Assembly (NCBI RefSeq): GCF_916715725.1
Contig: NZ_CAKAPD010000002.1
Location: 124,001-188,000, forward strand
Length of the DNA: 64,000 nt
Reading direction: 5' to 3'
From: an uncultured Rothia sp.
GTDB lineage: Bacteria; Actinomycetota; Actinomycetes; Actinomycetales; Micrococcaceae
The notes beneath the pieces are model-generated. The model was not told where the DNA came from. It saw only the letters and a list, made by a program, of their open reading frames with translations, and made no database searches. The position numbers and the translations under genes were made by a program. Below, piece after piece: positions 24,157 to 32,325 of this stretch. Position 1 is the stretch's first letter. Every line of letters begins with the position of its first letter.

Positions 24157-24606
24157 TTAGTCTTTGCGGCGGTCGGGATATGCTCGGTCGAGGCGCACAT
24201 AGTTGATCACGCCAAGAACAGCCATACCCACAGCAGTCACAACCGGGCCGAGGGCGGGCGGGAAGAGCCAGGTGAGCCCCGCCTCCACGGTGTAAGCGAT
24301 GAGGCGGCAGACAAGGTAGGCACACGCCGCCACGAAGAGGGCGTAGGCGACGATGATGCCGACCGGGCGGGGTTCGTAGCCTTCTCGCCGGGCGCGTAGA
24401 GCGGCACCGAGGGCGTTACCCAGGTACAGGGCGAGAGCACCGACGACGACAGCCGCGGTGAGGGCACCGTCAAGGAGAGTATGCGGGGTCAGCGGGGCGG
24501 TGCCTGCCTCAGTGAAGAGGTTGAGGATGCGCACCCCGGCGTAGGCGTAGCAGAAGATGACTGCCGCACGGATGGTGAGGGGTAGGTTGGTCCAGAAGGT
24601 TTTCAT
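24157..24606 (-). CDS. Small four-helix membrane protein
   Basis: 149 residues from ATG 24606, chosen for the AAAGGGG site upstream; the frame extends to 24756 but the extra 50 residues cross a dispersed palindrome and are not protein-like. Four hydrophobic stretches: IRAAVIFCYAYAGVRILNLF, ALTAAVVVGALALYLGNAL, VGIIVAYALFVAACAYLVC and VVTAVGMAVLGVINYVRL, ending in a charged tail RAYPDRRKD. Reminiscent of small actinobacterial membrane proteins of unknown function. No enzyme motif. Likely monocistronic. Confidence 0.7.
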   Translation of the reverse strand: MKTFWTNLPLTIRAAVIFCYAYAGVRILNLFTEAGTAPLTPHTLLDGALTAAVVVGALALYLGNALGAALRARREGYEPRPVGIIVAYALFVAACAYLVCRLIAYTVEAGLTWLFPPALGPVVTAVGMAVLGVINYVRLDRAYPDRRKD

Positions 24607-24743
24607 GCGGCCCCTTTCGAGGTGGAGGGCGGGCTTCTGTCTGAGTGTTACCCCAAGGATACCTAAAAATACCGGCGTGTGATGCGAATCAATAGCATTG
24701 TGGCTGGTGAATGTTGCTTGTGCGGGGCACTGATTTAATGCGC

Positions 24744-24811
24744 CGAGAAGCCACATGTGTTTCGAAAAGCAACATGTTTGGTGGCTTCTCGAAACACATG
24801 TGGCTTTTCGA
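24744..24811. repeat. Intergenic palindrome family A, copy A1
   Basis: CGAGAAGCCACATGTGTTTCGA arm with its inverted partner (TCGAAACACATGTGGCTTTTCG). Each arm itself contains the unit GAAGCCAC/GAAAAGC twice. Other copies at 31497 and 33697. Confidence 0.85.
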
Positions 24812-24930
24812 GGAAGGGTTTATGGAGGAGCCGCAGGAATTTTTGTAATTACAGGATTCCACCACCCCTACCCCGTGAGCCGGTGACCACCCAAGCAGCG
24901 GCAAACCGCCCGGGCTGCTAGGCTGCTGCT

Positions 24931-26013
24931 ATGGACAACAACTCAACGCCCTCACTGCCGGACCTCGTTCTCCCGTCCGTGGTGACGACTCTCAGCCTCC
25001 CGAGCAAGCACGCCGCAGCTGACATGCGGCTCCCGCAGGCATGGCTACTGCGATCCGTTCCCGACGAAGAGAACCGAAGCGTAGCTAGTGGAAAAGTCTA
25101 CGATGACGCCCTAGAGTTCCGTTACGTTTACGACTCGAAAGTTCGGAACTACACAAACGTTCGCGAGGGCGACTTCGTGCTGATTCGAGATAATTCGATT
25201 CTTCTCGGGTCAGCCGTTATCCGAAAAATTGAGTCATACGAGGCCGATAAGGTCATGACGTATTGCCCCCGCTGTGGGAGCAGCCGCATCACCTTCAAGT
25301 CCGATGGGCTGTGGCGTTGCGATGGAAATTGTTTGGGGAGAGATAAGCTCAAGCCCGAGAAGCGCCTGTATAAGAATCCTCCACAGAGGACTGAGAGAGT
25401 TCAGCGTTTCATTGCCTACTATGGCGATACCTGGACTGAACTTATCGGTGCGTTGGACAAAGATTCTTTTGAAGGGCTTTGCGCACCGGGCAAATATAAC
25501 CGACAGAACAGCATTGTTGCCCTCGATACCGCGAAAGTCCTCACCTGGCTTGAAAGCCTGAACACTTCGGGTATTCACCAGCTCAACCTTGGCGAGGCCC
25601 GCGGGGTACCCGTGGATCCTCGTGGCGGTTTTACGATGCGCACGGTCAGGGCTCGCAAAGGTCAGCCGCAGTTCCGCCAGCAGCTGTTGAACCGCTTCGG
25701 AAACATGTGTGCGTTTACGGGTGCTTGCCACACGGCGGCGCTGGATGCGGCGCACCTGTACAGCTATGCGCGCGAGGGCGAGCACCGTGTGGATGAGGGT
25801 ATGCTTCTGCGCAAGGATCTGCATAAGCTTTTTGATAGTGAGCTGGTGGGTGTGAGTTCTTCGCGGACTCTTCTTCTGCACCCCGGCTTGGGGAATACGC
25901 AGTATCAGTCGTTGGCGGGTGCTCGTCTGAAGGTTGAGTTGCCTAACCGGGCTCTTGAGCTGTTGGATGAGCACCGCTCGGGCTTGAACTGGCTTGAAGA
26001 GGCGCTAGTCTAG
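24931..26013 (+). CDS. HNH endonuclease with zinc ribbon and possible EVE/PUA-like reader
   Basis: 360 residues. C-terminal HNH_2-type nuclease domain: RFGNMCAFTG (256-265), DAAHL (272-276) and LLRKDLHKLFD (292-302). A zinc ribbon CPRC (112-115) / CDGNC (130-134) lies between the nuclease and an N-terminal domain (about 25-105) whose NYTNVREGDFVLIRDN and GSAVIRKIES recall EVE/PUA-like modified-base readers. Together this suggests a modification-dependent (type IV-like) restriction nuclease; the reader assignment is a visual inference. It converges on the HaeIII-like methylase/endonuclease pair, an arrangement typical of defence clusters. GC content is near the host average at the 3' end and lower in the middle. 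Confidence 0.8.
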   Translation: MDNNSTPSLPDLVLPSVVTTLSLPSKHAAADMRLPQAWLLRSVPDEENRSVASGKVYDDALEFRYVYDSKVRNYTNVREGDFVLIRDNSILLGSAVIRKIESYEADKVMTYCPRCGSSRITFKSDGLWRCDGNCLGRDKLKPEKRLYKNPPQRTERVQRFIAYYGDTWTELIGALDKDSFEGLCAPGKYNRQNSIVALDTAKVLTWLESLNTSGIHQLNLGEARGVPVDPRGGFTMRTVRARKGQPQFRQQLLNRFGNMCAFTGACHTAALDAAHLYSYAREGEHRVDEGMLLRKDLHKLFDSELVGVSSSRTLLLHPGLGNTQYQSLAGARLKVELPNRALELLDEHRSGLNWLEEALV

Positions 26014-26041
26014 GTCTGCTCTGGCTTAGTTGGGCATGTAA

Positions 26042-26079
26042 AAGGAGGTGCAGTAGCTTTTGGGCTACTGCACCTCCTT
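26042..26079. terminator. Bidirectional terminator between HNH gene and methylase
   Basis: AAGGAGGTGCAGTAGC / GCTACTGCACCTCCTT, perfect 16-base stem with TTTTGG loop, between convergent genes. Confidence 0.85.
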
Positions 26080-26090
26080 CATACAGTTTT

Positions 26091-27332
26091 TTAGCTATAC
26101 AACTCATTGTCGTACATAAATTGCAGAATCGGTCGTGATATCTTTTCTGCTAGAAAAACAGGAACTGCATTACCAATCTGCTTATACTGTTCATTTAGCT
26201 GGTTATTTATTGCTGTATTCTTATTACCCTTAGAAAAATAATACCAATCAGGAAATGTTTGAACCCGAGCACATTCTCGAACAGACATACGACGATTTAT
26301 GTCACCTTGGAACTTCCACTCATCTTTACCCAGTTTTTTCATTGGTTCACCACCGGGATACTGGGGAGCCTGACGACCAGAAGCCTGAATCGTAAATGAT
26401 TGCTCTTCCCAATTCTTTTTTCGATTTCGAGACATATACATAGAGCTGTAGCTACTATCAAAGACATCTTCAGCATCTACGGGCAAGTCACCGATAGCTT
26501 CGCGTAGAGTCACATAAGGGAAATTCCTACCTGGACCATGCGTAGGCTCAGGGAGTTCGTATTTATAGCCATATTTTTCCACAATATCATTTCGAGTACC
26601 GATGATAAATACTCGCTCTCTAATTTGGGGAACACCGTAGTCTCGAGCGTTCACAAGATGAGCTACAACCTGATATCCTGCTGCCGAAAAATCCTCAGTA
26701 ATCTGCTTAAGGACCTGTCCATTTGCCATGGTCATCAATCCCTTGACATTCTCAGCAATAAAGAAAGCAGGCTTTGAATGGATCAAGGCTCGGATATAGT
26801 GGATGTATAAGAAATTTCGCGGGTCATCCAGGAGTCTCGGACCCGCAACACTGAACCCAGGGCAAGGGAAGCCGCCGAGCATCAAGTCGCTTTCAGGAAA
26901 ATGAACTACTTTACGAATGTCACGAGAGTCCTTAACTACAGATTTTCCAAAGTTCTCGACATAACTTTCATTGGCAGCGATAAATAGGTCATTTGAATAA
27001 ATAAAATCAATATTATCTGCAGCTTCTTCAAACTTTTTCTTATCCTTAAGCAGTTCGTACGCTTGATCGGAACCATACTTGCAAGCAACAGCTGCTAGCT
27101 TAACGCCAAGGTCCAAACCGCCAGCACCACTAAACAATGAAGCAACTTTCACCGTATTTGCGCGTCCTGAAATTCTGGCAAGCATATCTTCCTCAAGCTT
27201 ACGCGTTACAGGCGTGGAGTGCTTCTCGACTTCCGCTTCTTCCTCTTTAATCTTCATCTCAAGAACCTCTTGCACTTCATGAGGTGCATACGTCAAAGAT
27301 GAACGAAACTGAGGTGACATGCTTCTTGGCAT
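26091..27332 (-). CDS. DNA cytosine-5 methyltransferase, HaeIII-like
   Basis: 413 residues. Motif I ASLFSGAGGLDLG (64-76), catalytic PC motif GGFPCPGFS (153-161, Cys157), ENVKGL (194-199), QIRERVFIIG (236-245) and C-terminal QIGNAVPV are canonical C5-methylase motifs. The target-recognition region SSYSSMYMSRNRKKNW followed by EEQSFTIQASGRQ strongly resembles M.HaeIII (established recognition GGCC), so GGCC is the inferred target. About 60 extra N-terminal residues are charged and precede motif I. Much lower GC than surrounding genes, implying recent acquisition together with the downstream-encoded partner (upstream on the map, 27427-28356). Start 27332 has AGGGAG upstream. Confidence 0.95.
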   Translation of the reverse strand: MPRSMSPQFRSSLTYAPHEVQEVLEMKIKEEEAEVEKHSTPVTRKLEEDMLARISGRANTVKVASLFSGAGGLDLGVKLAAVACKYGSDQAYELLKDKKKFEEAADNIDFIYSNDLFIAANESYVENFGKSVVKDSRDIRKVVHFPESDLMLGGFPCPGFSVAGPRLLDDPRNFLYIHYIRALIHSKPAFFIAENVKGLMTMANGQVLKQITEDFSAAGYQVVAHLVNARDYGVPQIRERVFIIGTRNDIVEKYGYKYELPEPTHGPGRNFPYVTLREAIGDLPVDAEDVFDSSYSSMYMSRNRKKNWEEQSFTIQASGRQAPQYPGGEPMKKLGKDEWKFQGDINRRMSVRECARVQTFPDWYYFSKGNKNTAINNQLNEQYKQIGNAVPVFLAEKISRPILQFMYDNELYS

Positions 27333-27426
27333 AATCTTGAACTCCCTAAATCTCTAGCCTCAGGCCAAACATTTGTATGGCCTGAGGCTAGTATAGCGCA
27401 CTTATCAGAAAAAGGCCAGTCTTAGA

Positions 27427-28356
27427 TTATTGCTTTCCTTCAATGGTGATTCCTGCCGGCTTTCCAATAATGCGCACATCAAACTTCATGCTTACTTCAA
27501 CTTTTGAAGATGCATTATGGATCCTAAAACTCAATACCCAATCATTATCAAGAACCATAATAAGGGTATTTTCAGACACTTTCCCTAATTTATCTTTTTT
27601 GAAATTGAAATCAATTAATCTAGTTGGCATTTTAACACTGTTAGGCACTTCACCATCTAGTACATACCGCTCCATAATATATTTATTCTTCATTGAAATA
27701 AATTTATAGAAATCTTGGGCGCCAATAACATGCTTTAGTAGCTTAGATATAATTTCCTCACCATGCCTGTCATATGCGCGCATAATCTCACTTTGGAATG
27801 CCTTTAGCAAGGGAATATAGATAGAGTTTTCTTTGTCGAGCGAAGACTCTTCCCATTTAACGCCCTTATTCTTTTTCAGGAGATCAAAAATAGGTCCAGT
27901 TTCTTTTTTATACTCAATAGAAACTGGGACTCCGTACCATTTATACCCAAAGTCAATTGTTGGTGAAAGTCGCGAATGTCGTGCAGCATCATTATTTATT
28001 TTTAGCGATACTCCAACAACTTTATCTCCAGATTTTCCAGAAGATTCAATAATAAGATCCCTCACATCTGCAGAATCTCGAGCTTTATCATCACTTTGAA
28101 GATACAAATGATTTTTCGCGCCGTACTCAAGAATGTGCACCTCACGACCCAAAATCAAATCCACGCCGAATTGTGCCCTGTTTTTATAATCTTCTTGAAT
28201 AGAGGGATCATGCTCATCGTAGAACTTTTTTGCTGTATGAGTTGCATTATTTTCTACGAGTTCAGCGTGACCACCAGCCGCAATTATTTCATTCATCATG
28301 ACCTGCATGAAGGCATTTTCAAATGCTTTGCCATGGGAAGCAGATTTACCAGACAT
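27427..28356 (-). CDS. HaeIII/NgoPII-family type II restriction endonuclease
   Basis: 309 residues from ATG 28356, preceded by the excellent ribosome site AAAGGAG; an in-frame extension to 28401 lacks one. HGKAFENAFMQ at the N-terminus, DVRDLIIESSG, VGVSLKINNDAARHSRLSP and TIDFGYKWYGVPVS match the RE_HaeIII family (PF09556), enzymes that cut GGCC. The acidic residues and Lys of SLKINN in this region are the presumed catalytic set. Transcribed ahead of the methylase with 94 bases between them. AT-rich like its partner. Specificity is inferred by family and by the matching methylase. Confidence 0.9.
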   Translation of the reverse strand: MSGKSASHGKAFENAFMQVMMNEIIAAGGHAELVENNATHTAKKFYDEHDPSIQEDYKNRAQFGVDLILGREVHILEYGAKNHLYLQSDDKARDSADVRDLIIESSGKSGDKVVGVSLKINNDAARHSRLSPTIDFGYKWYGVPVSIEYKKETGPIFDLLKKNKGVKWEESSLDKENSIYIPLLKAFQSEIMRAYDRHGEEIISKLLKHVIGAQDFYKFISMKNKYIMERYVLDGEVPNSVKMPTRLIDFNFKKDKLGKVSENTLIMVLDNDWVLSFRIHNASSKVEVSMKFDVRIIGKPAGITIEGKQ

Positions 28357-28464
28357 ACCTAGCTCCTTTGCATTGAGTACGAACATACAAGATCTTCTCA
28401 CATGCTCTTCTTGTTAATCAAACATCTTTTTCGCCTCTTCTCTAAGACACAAGACTTCTTCTAG

Positions 28465-29003
28465 CAGCCAAAACTTCTCAACACCGGTACGGATACCACC
28501 TCCACCCTGCCGCTCTTTGAGGGCGAAGACGTCCCCCTGCGCACTCATGCTCTCTACTCCCGTGAGGAACTATTTGCCGGTTTAGGTGGTCATGAGGAAA
28601 CTTTAAGATTCCTGGTGCTTCAGTTAACGGTGTCATACCCTTCAACTCATCAAACACCACCGCGCTACTGGTGACGCTGGAGAAGTCTAAAAAGCACTTC
28701 TCCCCAACCACCATGTACAAAAACTACACCATCAGCACCTCGGAGTTCGCGTGGGATTCACAGAACGCAACGACTCCCGAAGATGAGCCTGGTCAGCTCT
28801 TCCAACACCACGAAGAGTTGGGGCGCCGTATCGTTCTTTTCGTTCATCGCAATAAAACGGATGCTATAGGCACCAGCCCCTACATGTGCCTGGGCACCGT
28901 GAAATACATTTCTCACGAGGGCTCCAAGCCGATGCATATTCGCTGGTCGTTGGACCGACCGATGCCGGCGTCCATGTTCCAGATCGCAAAGATTGCCTCG
29001 TAG
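28465..29003 (+). pseudogene. Frameshifted C-terminal remnant of a DUF3427 helicase-type protein
   Basis: The frame from 28465 reads ...LPLFEGEDVPLRTHALYSRE, ELFAGLGGHEE, then shifts: the second frame continues NFKIPGASVNGVIPFN and, from 28671, VTLEKSKKHFSPTTMYKNYT, FAWDSQNATTP, IVLFVHRNK, YMCLGTVKY to a stop at 29003. This order matches the DUF3427 domain found at the C-terminus of superfamily II DNA helicases (LHARYSREE, VTLNKSEKHFSPTT, FHWQSQ). One base lost from an A-run at about 28598-28600 would explain the shift. The helicase body is missing; the restriction-modification pair sits where it would be. Confidence 0.75.
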
Positions 29004-29071
29004 GCGCTGAATAACCGCAGCAGGAGGTCCCGGATACAGAAGTCGGGGCCGCTCTGCCTTTTAGACCGAGG

Positions 29072-29141
29072 TTTTCGATAGGTTAGTGCCTTCACCGTGG
29101 GTCTTTAACCCGCAGTGAAGACACTAACCTATCGACGAAAA
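29072..29141. repeat. Palindrome family B, copy B2
   Basis: Arms TTTTCGATAGGTTAGTG / CACTAACCTATCGACGAAAA with inner TCAC/GTGA pairing and TTTAAC core; followed by a TAAATCATAACC tail and B3. Together B2+B3 form a composite unit repeated at 33459-33669. Confidence 0.8.
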
Positions 29142-29210
29142 GGCTAAATCATAACCAATAACCGGCTCTCACCTACCTGGCGCAGCCGGAGATCCGGTCA
29201 TGGGTTACGG

Positions 29211-29284
29211 ATTTGTGCCATAGGTTAGTGTCTTTGGTCGTAGTTAAAAACCATGGTCGAAGACACTAAACCATGGCACAAATT
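29211..29284. repeat. Palindrome family B, copy B3
   Basis: ATTTGTGCCATAGGTTAGTG TCTT ... AAGACACTAAACCATGGCACAAAT; core GGTCGTAGTTAAAA as in B1 and B5. The remaining gap 29285-29559 holds the promoter of the lipoprotein gene; no other element was recognised. Confidence 0.85.
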
Positions 29285-29559
29285 CTGCTGCGGCGGCGCC
29301 TCCGCAAGTGCAGAGATATTTGATGCATAAAGCAATGAAATATCCGAATAGTGATGATTCATCACCGTAGCTACCAAAAGAATGCAAACGACGGCAAACA
29401 TGCGGTAGGGTGGTAACTGTAGTGTTCCATAGCGCATTGATGCGTTTGTTGGGTGCGCTACGGGGCTGTTTTTCTTCCGGCAGTCAGTTTGACCTGTGAA
29501 TAACGGTCTGACTAGTAACTAAATAACACACCATCACCGACGATAGGAGCATACCTTCT

Positions 29560-30294
29560 ATGGATTCGACCATTTTCAACCGCCGTACCCTGCTGGGCAG
29601 CGGCACACTTGTGGGCATTGGCGCCCTGCTTGCGGCGTGCGGCCAGCAGGCTAATAACGAGGCGGCAGCCACCGCCTCCGCCACGCCGAGCGATACGACT
29701 TCGGCTTCTGCCGCAGCATCTGATGCGGCTTCCGCTACTCCGAGCCCGGTCATTACCCGCGGCTACTCCGGCGGCTCAAAGGCACCGGATGGGGAGTATC
29801 GCAAGGCCGATGGCCACGGTCCTGCACAGAATGTTCCTCTACCGAAAGCCAAGCCGCAGCAGTACCCCGAAACCTTTGCTGGTCTCCGTGAGATGATGAT
29901 TGACTGGATTAAAGCTAGAAACTACGGTATTCAAACTGGCGATATGCGATATGTAAAACCTTACATGTTGGATACGTACAAAGAAGATCTTAAATTCCTT
30001 AAGGATATCGAGGATCTTTATCAGCGCGGCGGTTGGGTTATTGCTGGACTCTCAGATTTTCAGGCAGAAAGCGAACTTAATTACGACGATAAAGCAAAAG
30101 AGTATTGGGTTCTTACTCGACGCCTTTGGACCTACGCCATCTACGTCAACCCTGACGGAAGTAGAATTGAACGTTCTAATACCAATCATGAAAATGAAAT
30201 TTTCATGATGCGTTATCGCTATAAGGATGGTTATTGGTATTTGTCTTCTTATGTTTCTAATAAGAATCTGCGTGAACAGGGTGTTATTAAATAA
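29560..30294 (+). CDS. DUF6318-type lipoprotein
   Basis: 244 residues. Signal region MDSTIFNRRTLLGSGTLVGI with a twin-arginine-like NRRTLLG and lipobox LLAAC (Cys27), so it should be Tat- or Sec-exported and lipid anchored. Residues 28-65 are Ala/Ser/Thr/Pro-rich spacer. The domain YPETFAGLREMMIDWIKARN to the end (aromatic-rich, YRYKDGYWYLSSYV) matches actinobacterial DUF6318, function unknown. Base composition changes inside the gene: GC-rich up to about 29880, AT-rich after it, so the C-terminal domain may have been exchanged. Its stop overlaps the start of the next gene by one base (TAATG). Confidence 0.85.
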   Translation: MDSTIFNRRTLLGSGTLVGIGALLAACGQQANNEAAATASATPSDTTSASAAASDAASATPSPVITRGYSGGSKAPDGEYRKADGHGPAQNVPLPKAKPQQYPETFAGLREMMIDWIKARNYGIQTGDMRYVKPYMLDTYKEDLKFLKDIEDLYQRGGWVIAGLSDFQAESELNYDDKAKEYWVLTRRLWTYAIYVNPDGSRIERSNTNHENEIFMMRYRYKDGYWYLSSYVSNKNLREQGVIK

Positions 30295-31472
30295 TGTATA
30301 AAAAGTCTCTCGTTATAGCCTGCGTATCATTCCTTATAAGTTTTACAGGACCAGTTTCACATCAGCTACATGCTGTAGAAGATACATCAGATGCTAATAA
30401 TCATAGTATTTCAGATACGCAAGCATCTTTTAATGTTTCATCTGAATATGATGATGGTATGGACCAAGAAAATCAGCAGAGTGCACCAACCAACCAAGAG
30501 ACTGCACAGGATAATCTTATAACTGCAGATCAACAGCAACAGCAAAAGTTTGAGGAGACACATTATCTTGCAAATGATGGCATGGGCGGTCAATATTACG
30601 CTTCAACCACCGATAAAGACTCCTGCGTCACCGCTGATGGTCAGCCAGGACAGTATTTCCGCACCTGGATGATGCCTGACGACGGCAACGACTACTCCGG
30701 ATACTACAGCACCTCCGGCATCGGCACCTTCTGCAACCCAGTAGAATCCCGCACCCTATCCGCCAATAACCCCGGAGAACCTCGTAAGCCAAGCCCTGCT
30801 GAAATGCATCAAGAAATTGAAGACAAATTCGCCAACACCGATATCCGACCCCCTATCCTCAAGCAGTCCTATAACTCCGGTAATGGCACCGGCAGAGCTA
30901 AGGGCGACCCGAATATCTACAAGGGCGACAACATCAATTTCTACGCTGAAGCCCCCACCGCTTATTGGGAAGGCGAGCTCTCGGCCGGTCACGTTGAAAT
31001 CGAGTCTTATCCGGTGCAGATGACCATCCAGTACGGCAACGGTGACGAGGGCAGCTTCTACACCATCGGTGAGCCCATCTACCCGGAGTCAGGCTCAAAA
31101 GCGCGACCGACCGCGACCAGTTATGCGTATCAGCGTTCGGGCAATTTCCACGCCTACGCAACGGTTTCTTATGCTGGTCGGTACCGCGTTAATGGTGGCC
31201 CGTGGCAGGCTATGCGTACTGTCGTTAAGAAGGACACTGCTGAACCGTTGCTGATTCGTGTGTGGTGGACCGACGTGGGCCGTGTGGCAGGTGACTGCAG
31301 CTATGACGATACTCGTTGGGGTTGCAAGAACGATCCGACGATGGGCAAGAAGGATAACCCGAACCCGCGCCTGCGCAAGGCCGACATTCGTACCGGTCAG
31401 CGCTGGCACCTGAACAATAGTGGTGATGGGGACACGGAGTATTCGTTGCACCGCGACTGGCCCGATATGTAA
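30294..31472 (+). CDS. Secreted protein of unknown function, coupled to DUF6318 lipoprotein
   Basis: 392 residues. Sec signal peptide (MYKKSLVIACVSFLISFTGP, cleavage probably after LHA), a Gln/Asn/Asp-rich linker (30-90), then a domain with YYASTTDKDSCVTADGQPG and four Cys, and a beta-rich C-terminal half (about 200-392) including YPVQMTIQYGNGDEGSFYTI, YAYQRSGNFHAYATVSYAG and CSYDDTRWGC. No enzyme signature. Translationally coupled to the lipoprotein. The first third is AT-rich, the rest GC-rich, opposite to its partner, indicating a mosaic. Its last 17 residues (ending LHRDWPDM) recur as an isolated fragment at 33248-33316. Confidence 0.75.
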   Translation: MYKKSLVIACVSFLISFTGPVSHQLHAVEDTSDANNHSISDTQASFNVSSEYDDGMDQENQQSAPTNQETAQDNLITADQQQQQKFEETHYLANDGMGGQYYASTTDKDSCVTADGQPGQYFRTWMMPDDGNDYSGYYSTSGIGTFCNPVESRTLSANNPGEPRKPSPAEMHQEIEDKFANTDIRPPILKQSYNSGNGTGRAKGDPNIYKGDNINFYAEAPTAYWEGELSAGHVEIESYPVQMTIQYGNGDEGSFYTIGEPIYPESGSKARPTATSYAYQRSGNFHAYATVSYAGRYRVNGGPWQAMRTVVKKDTAEPLLIRVWWTDVGRVAGDCSYDDTRWGCKNDPTMGKKDNPNPRLRKADIRTGQRWHLNNSGDGDTEYSLHRDWPDM

Positions 31473-31496
31473 AGCCGCTCCCCGTGGGTCTTATGC

Positions 31497-31564
31497 TGAG
31501 AAGCCACATGTTCGCCGAGAAGCCACTTCTTGTATGGCTTTTCGAGACACATGTGGCTTCTCGG
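31497..31564. repeat. Palindrome family A, copy A2
   Basis: CTGAGAAGCCACATG ... CATGTGGCTTCTCGG arms with nested AGAAGCCAC units; 24 bases behind the secreted-protein stop, where it may also act as a terminator. Confidence 0.8.
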
Positions 31565-32325
31565 CTATCGGGTTCCTCTCTTCGGCTAGTCTGTTTTCTC
31601 CTTTCCCAAAAAGTAGACAGATCCAAAAGTGACGAATTTTCAGACATTCCCCAAATGTAGCTTCATGCCCAAAAACACAGAAAATGATATCTATAAATAG
31701 CCAACTAAACGGAAAGTATGATAACAAATCATATCAATAAAGTACTCAGAAAGAAATCAAAAATCGCCATAAGTTTCCTCCTGGTGACAGGGTATATTAA
31801 TTCTCTATTCATTGTGAATAAATAATGTAAAATGTCCCTTGCGCAAAGTTTAGCAATTTATACAAGCACGGAGATACCTAGGTTCACCACAACTATTCAA
31901 ATCCTGCACCACCACTGAAGCTCCAGAACGCTGCAAGCATCTCACTCAGGTAGAAAACGCAATCAAACCGTCAAATAAATCATATAGTTACCCCATAACT
32001 ACTTATAAGTCTGCAAGTATGACTCCTAAATAGAAAGTCAAGAGGCTTTCCGTCTCAATTAAAGACATACAGAAAGAAAGATACACAATCATCAGTACAG
32101 AGATTGCCAGGTGCATCTATGTGCCTTACAATCCATTATTGATAGCAAGGCGGTTTGAAATTTTGCCTACGGCAACTGCTGGAAGCAGCATAACTCTTTA
32201 GGAGGTTGAAGAGTAGGTTTCTACTGTCAGATTCAGATTCCTATGAATAACTTATCAATGTTGTTTCAAAGGAATCTAAATTCCAATAACTAATCACACC
32301 AATACCACACTAAGGAATTGAAATC
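31565..32325. other. AT-rich intergenic region upstream of the orphan nuclease
   Basis: About 760 bases, markedly AT-rich compared with the chromosome, with a possible 35-codon peptide (31718-31825). No RNA gene, mobile-element end or known repeat recognised apart from A2 at its left border. Confidence 0.4.
31718..31825 (+). CDS. Possible 35-residue hydrophobic peptide or signal-peptide remnant
   Basis: ATG 31718 with GGAAAG immediately upstream encodes a basic N-terminus (MITNHINKVLRKKSK) followed by a hydrophobic run (IAISFLLVTGYINSLFIV) and stop. This is the shape of a signal peptide or of a small membrane peptide/toxin. Because a tail fragment of the secreted-protein gene lies at 33248-33316, it may be the surviving head of a broken paralogue. 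Too short to be confident. Confidence 0.3.
   Translation: MITNHINKVLRKKSKIAISFLLVTGYINSLFIVNK

Noticed and set aside
24157..24756. Long version of the small membrane protein (199 residues)
   Set aside because: The extra 50 residues translate through palindrome A1 and lack a ribosome site; ATG 24606 is preferred.
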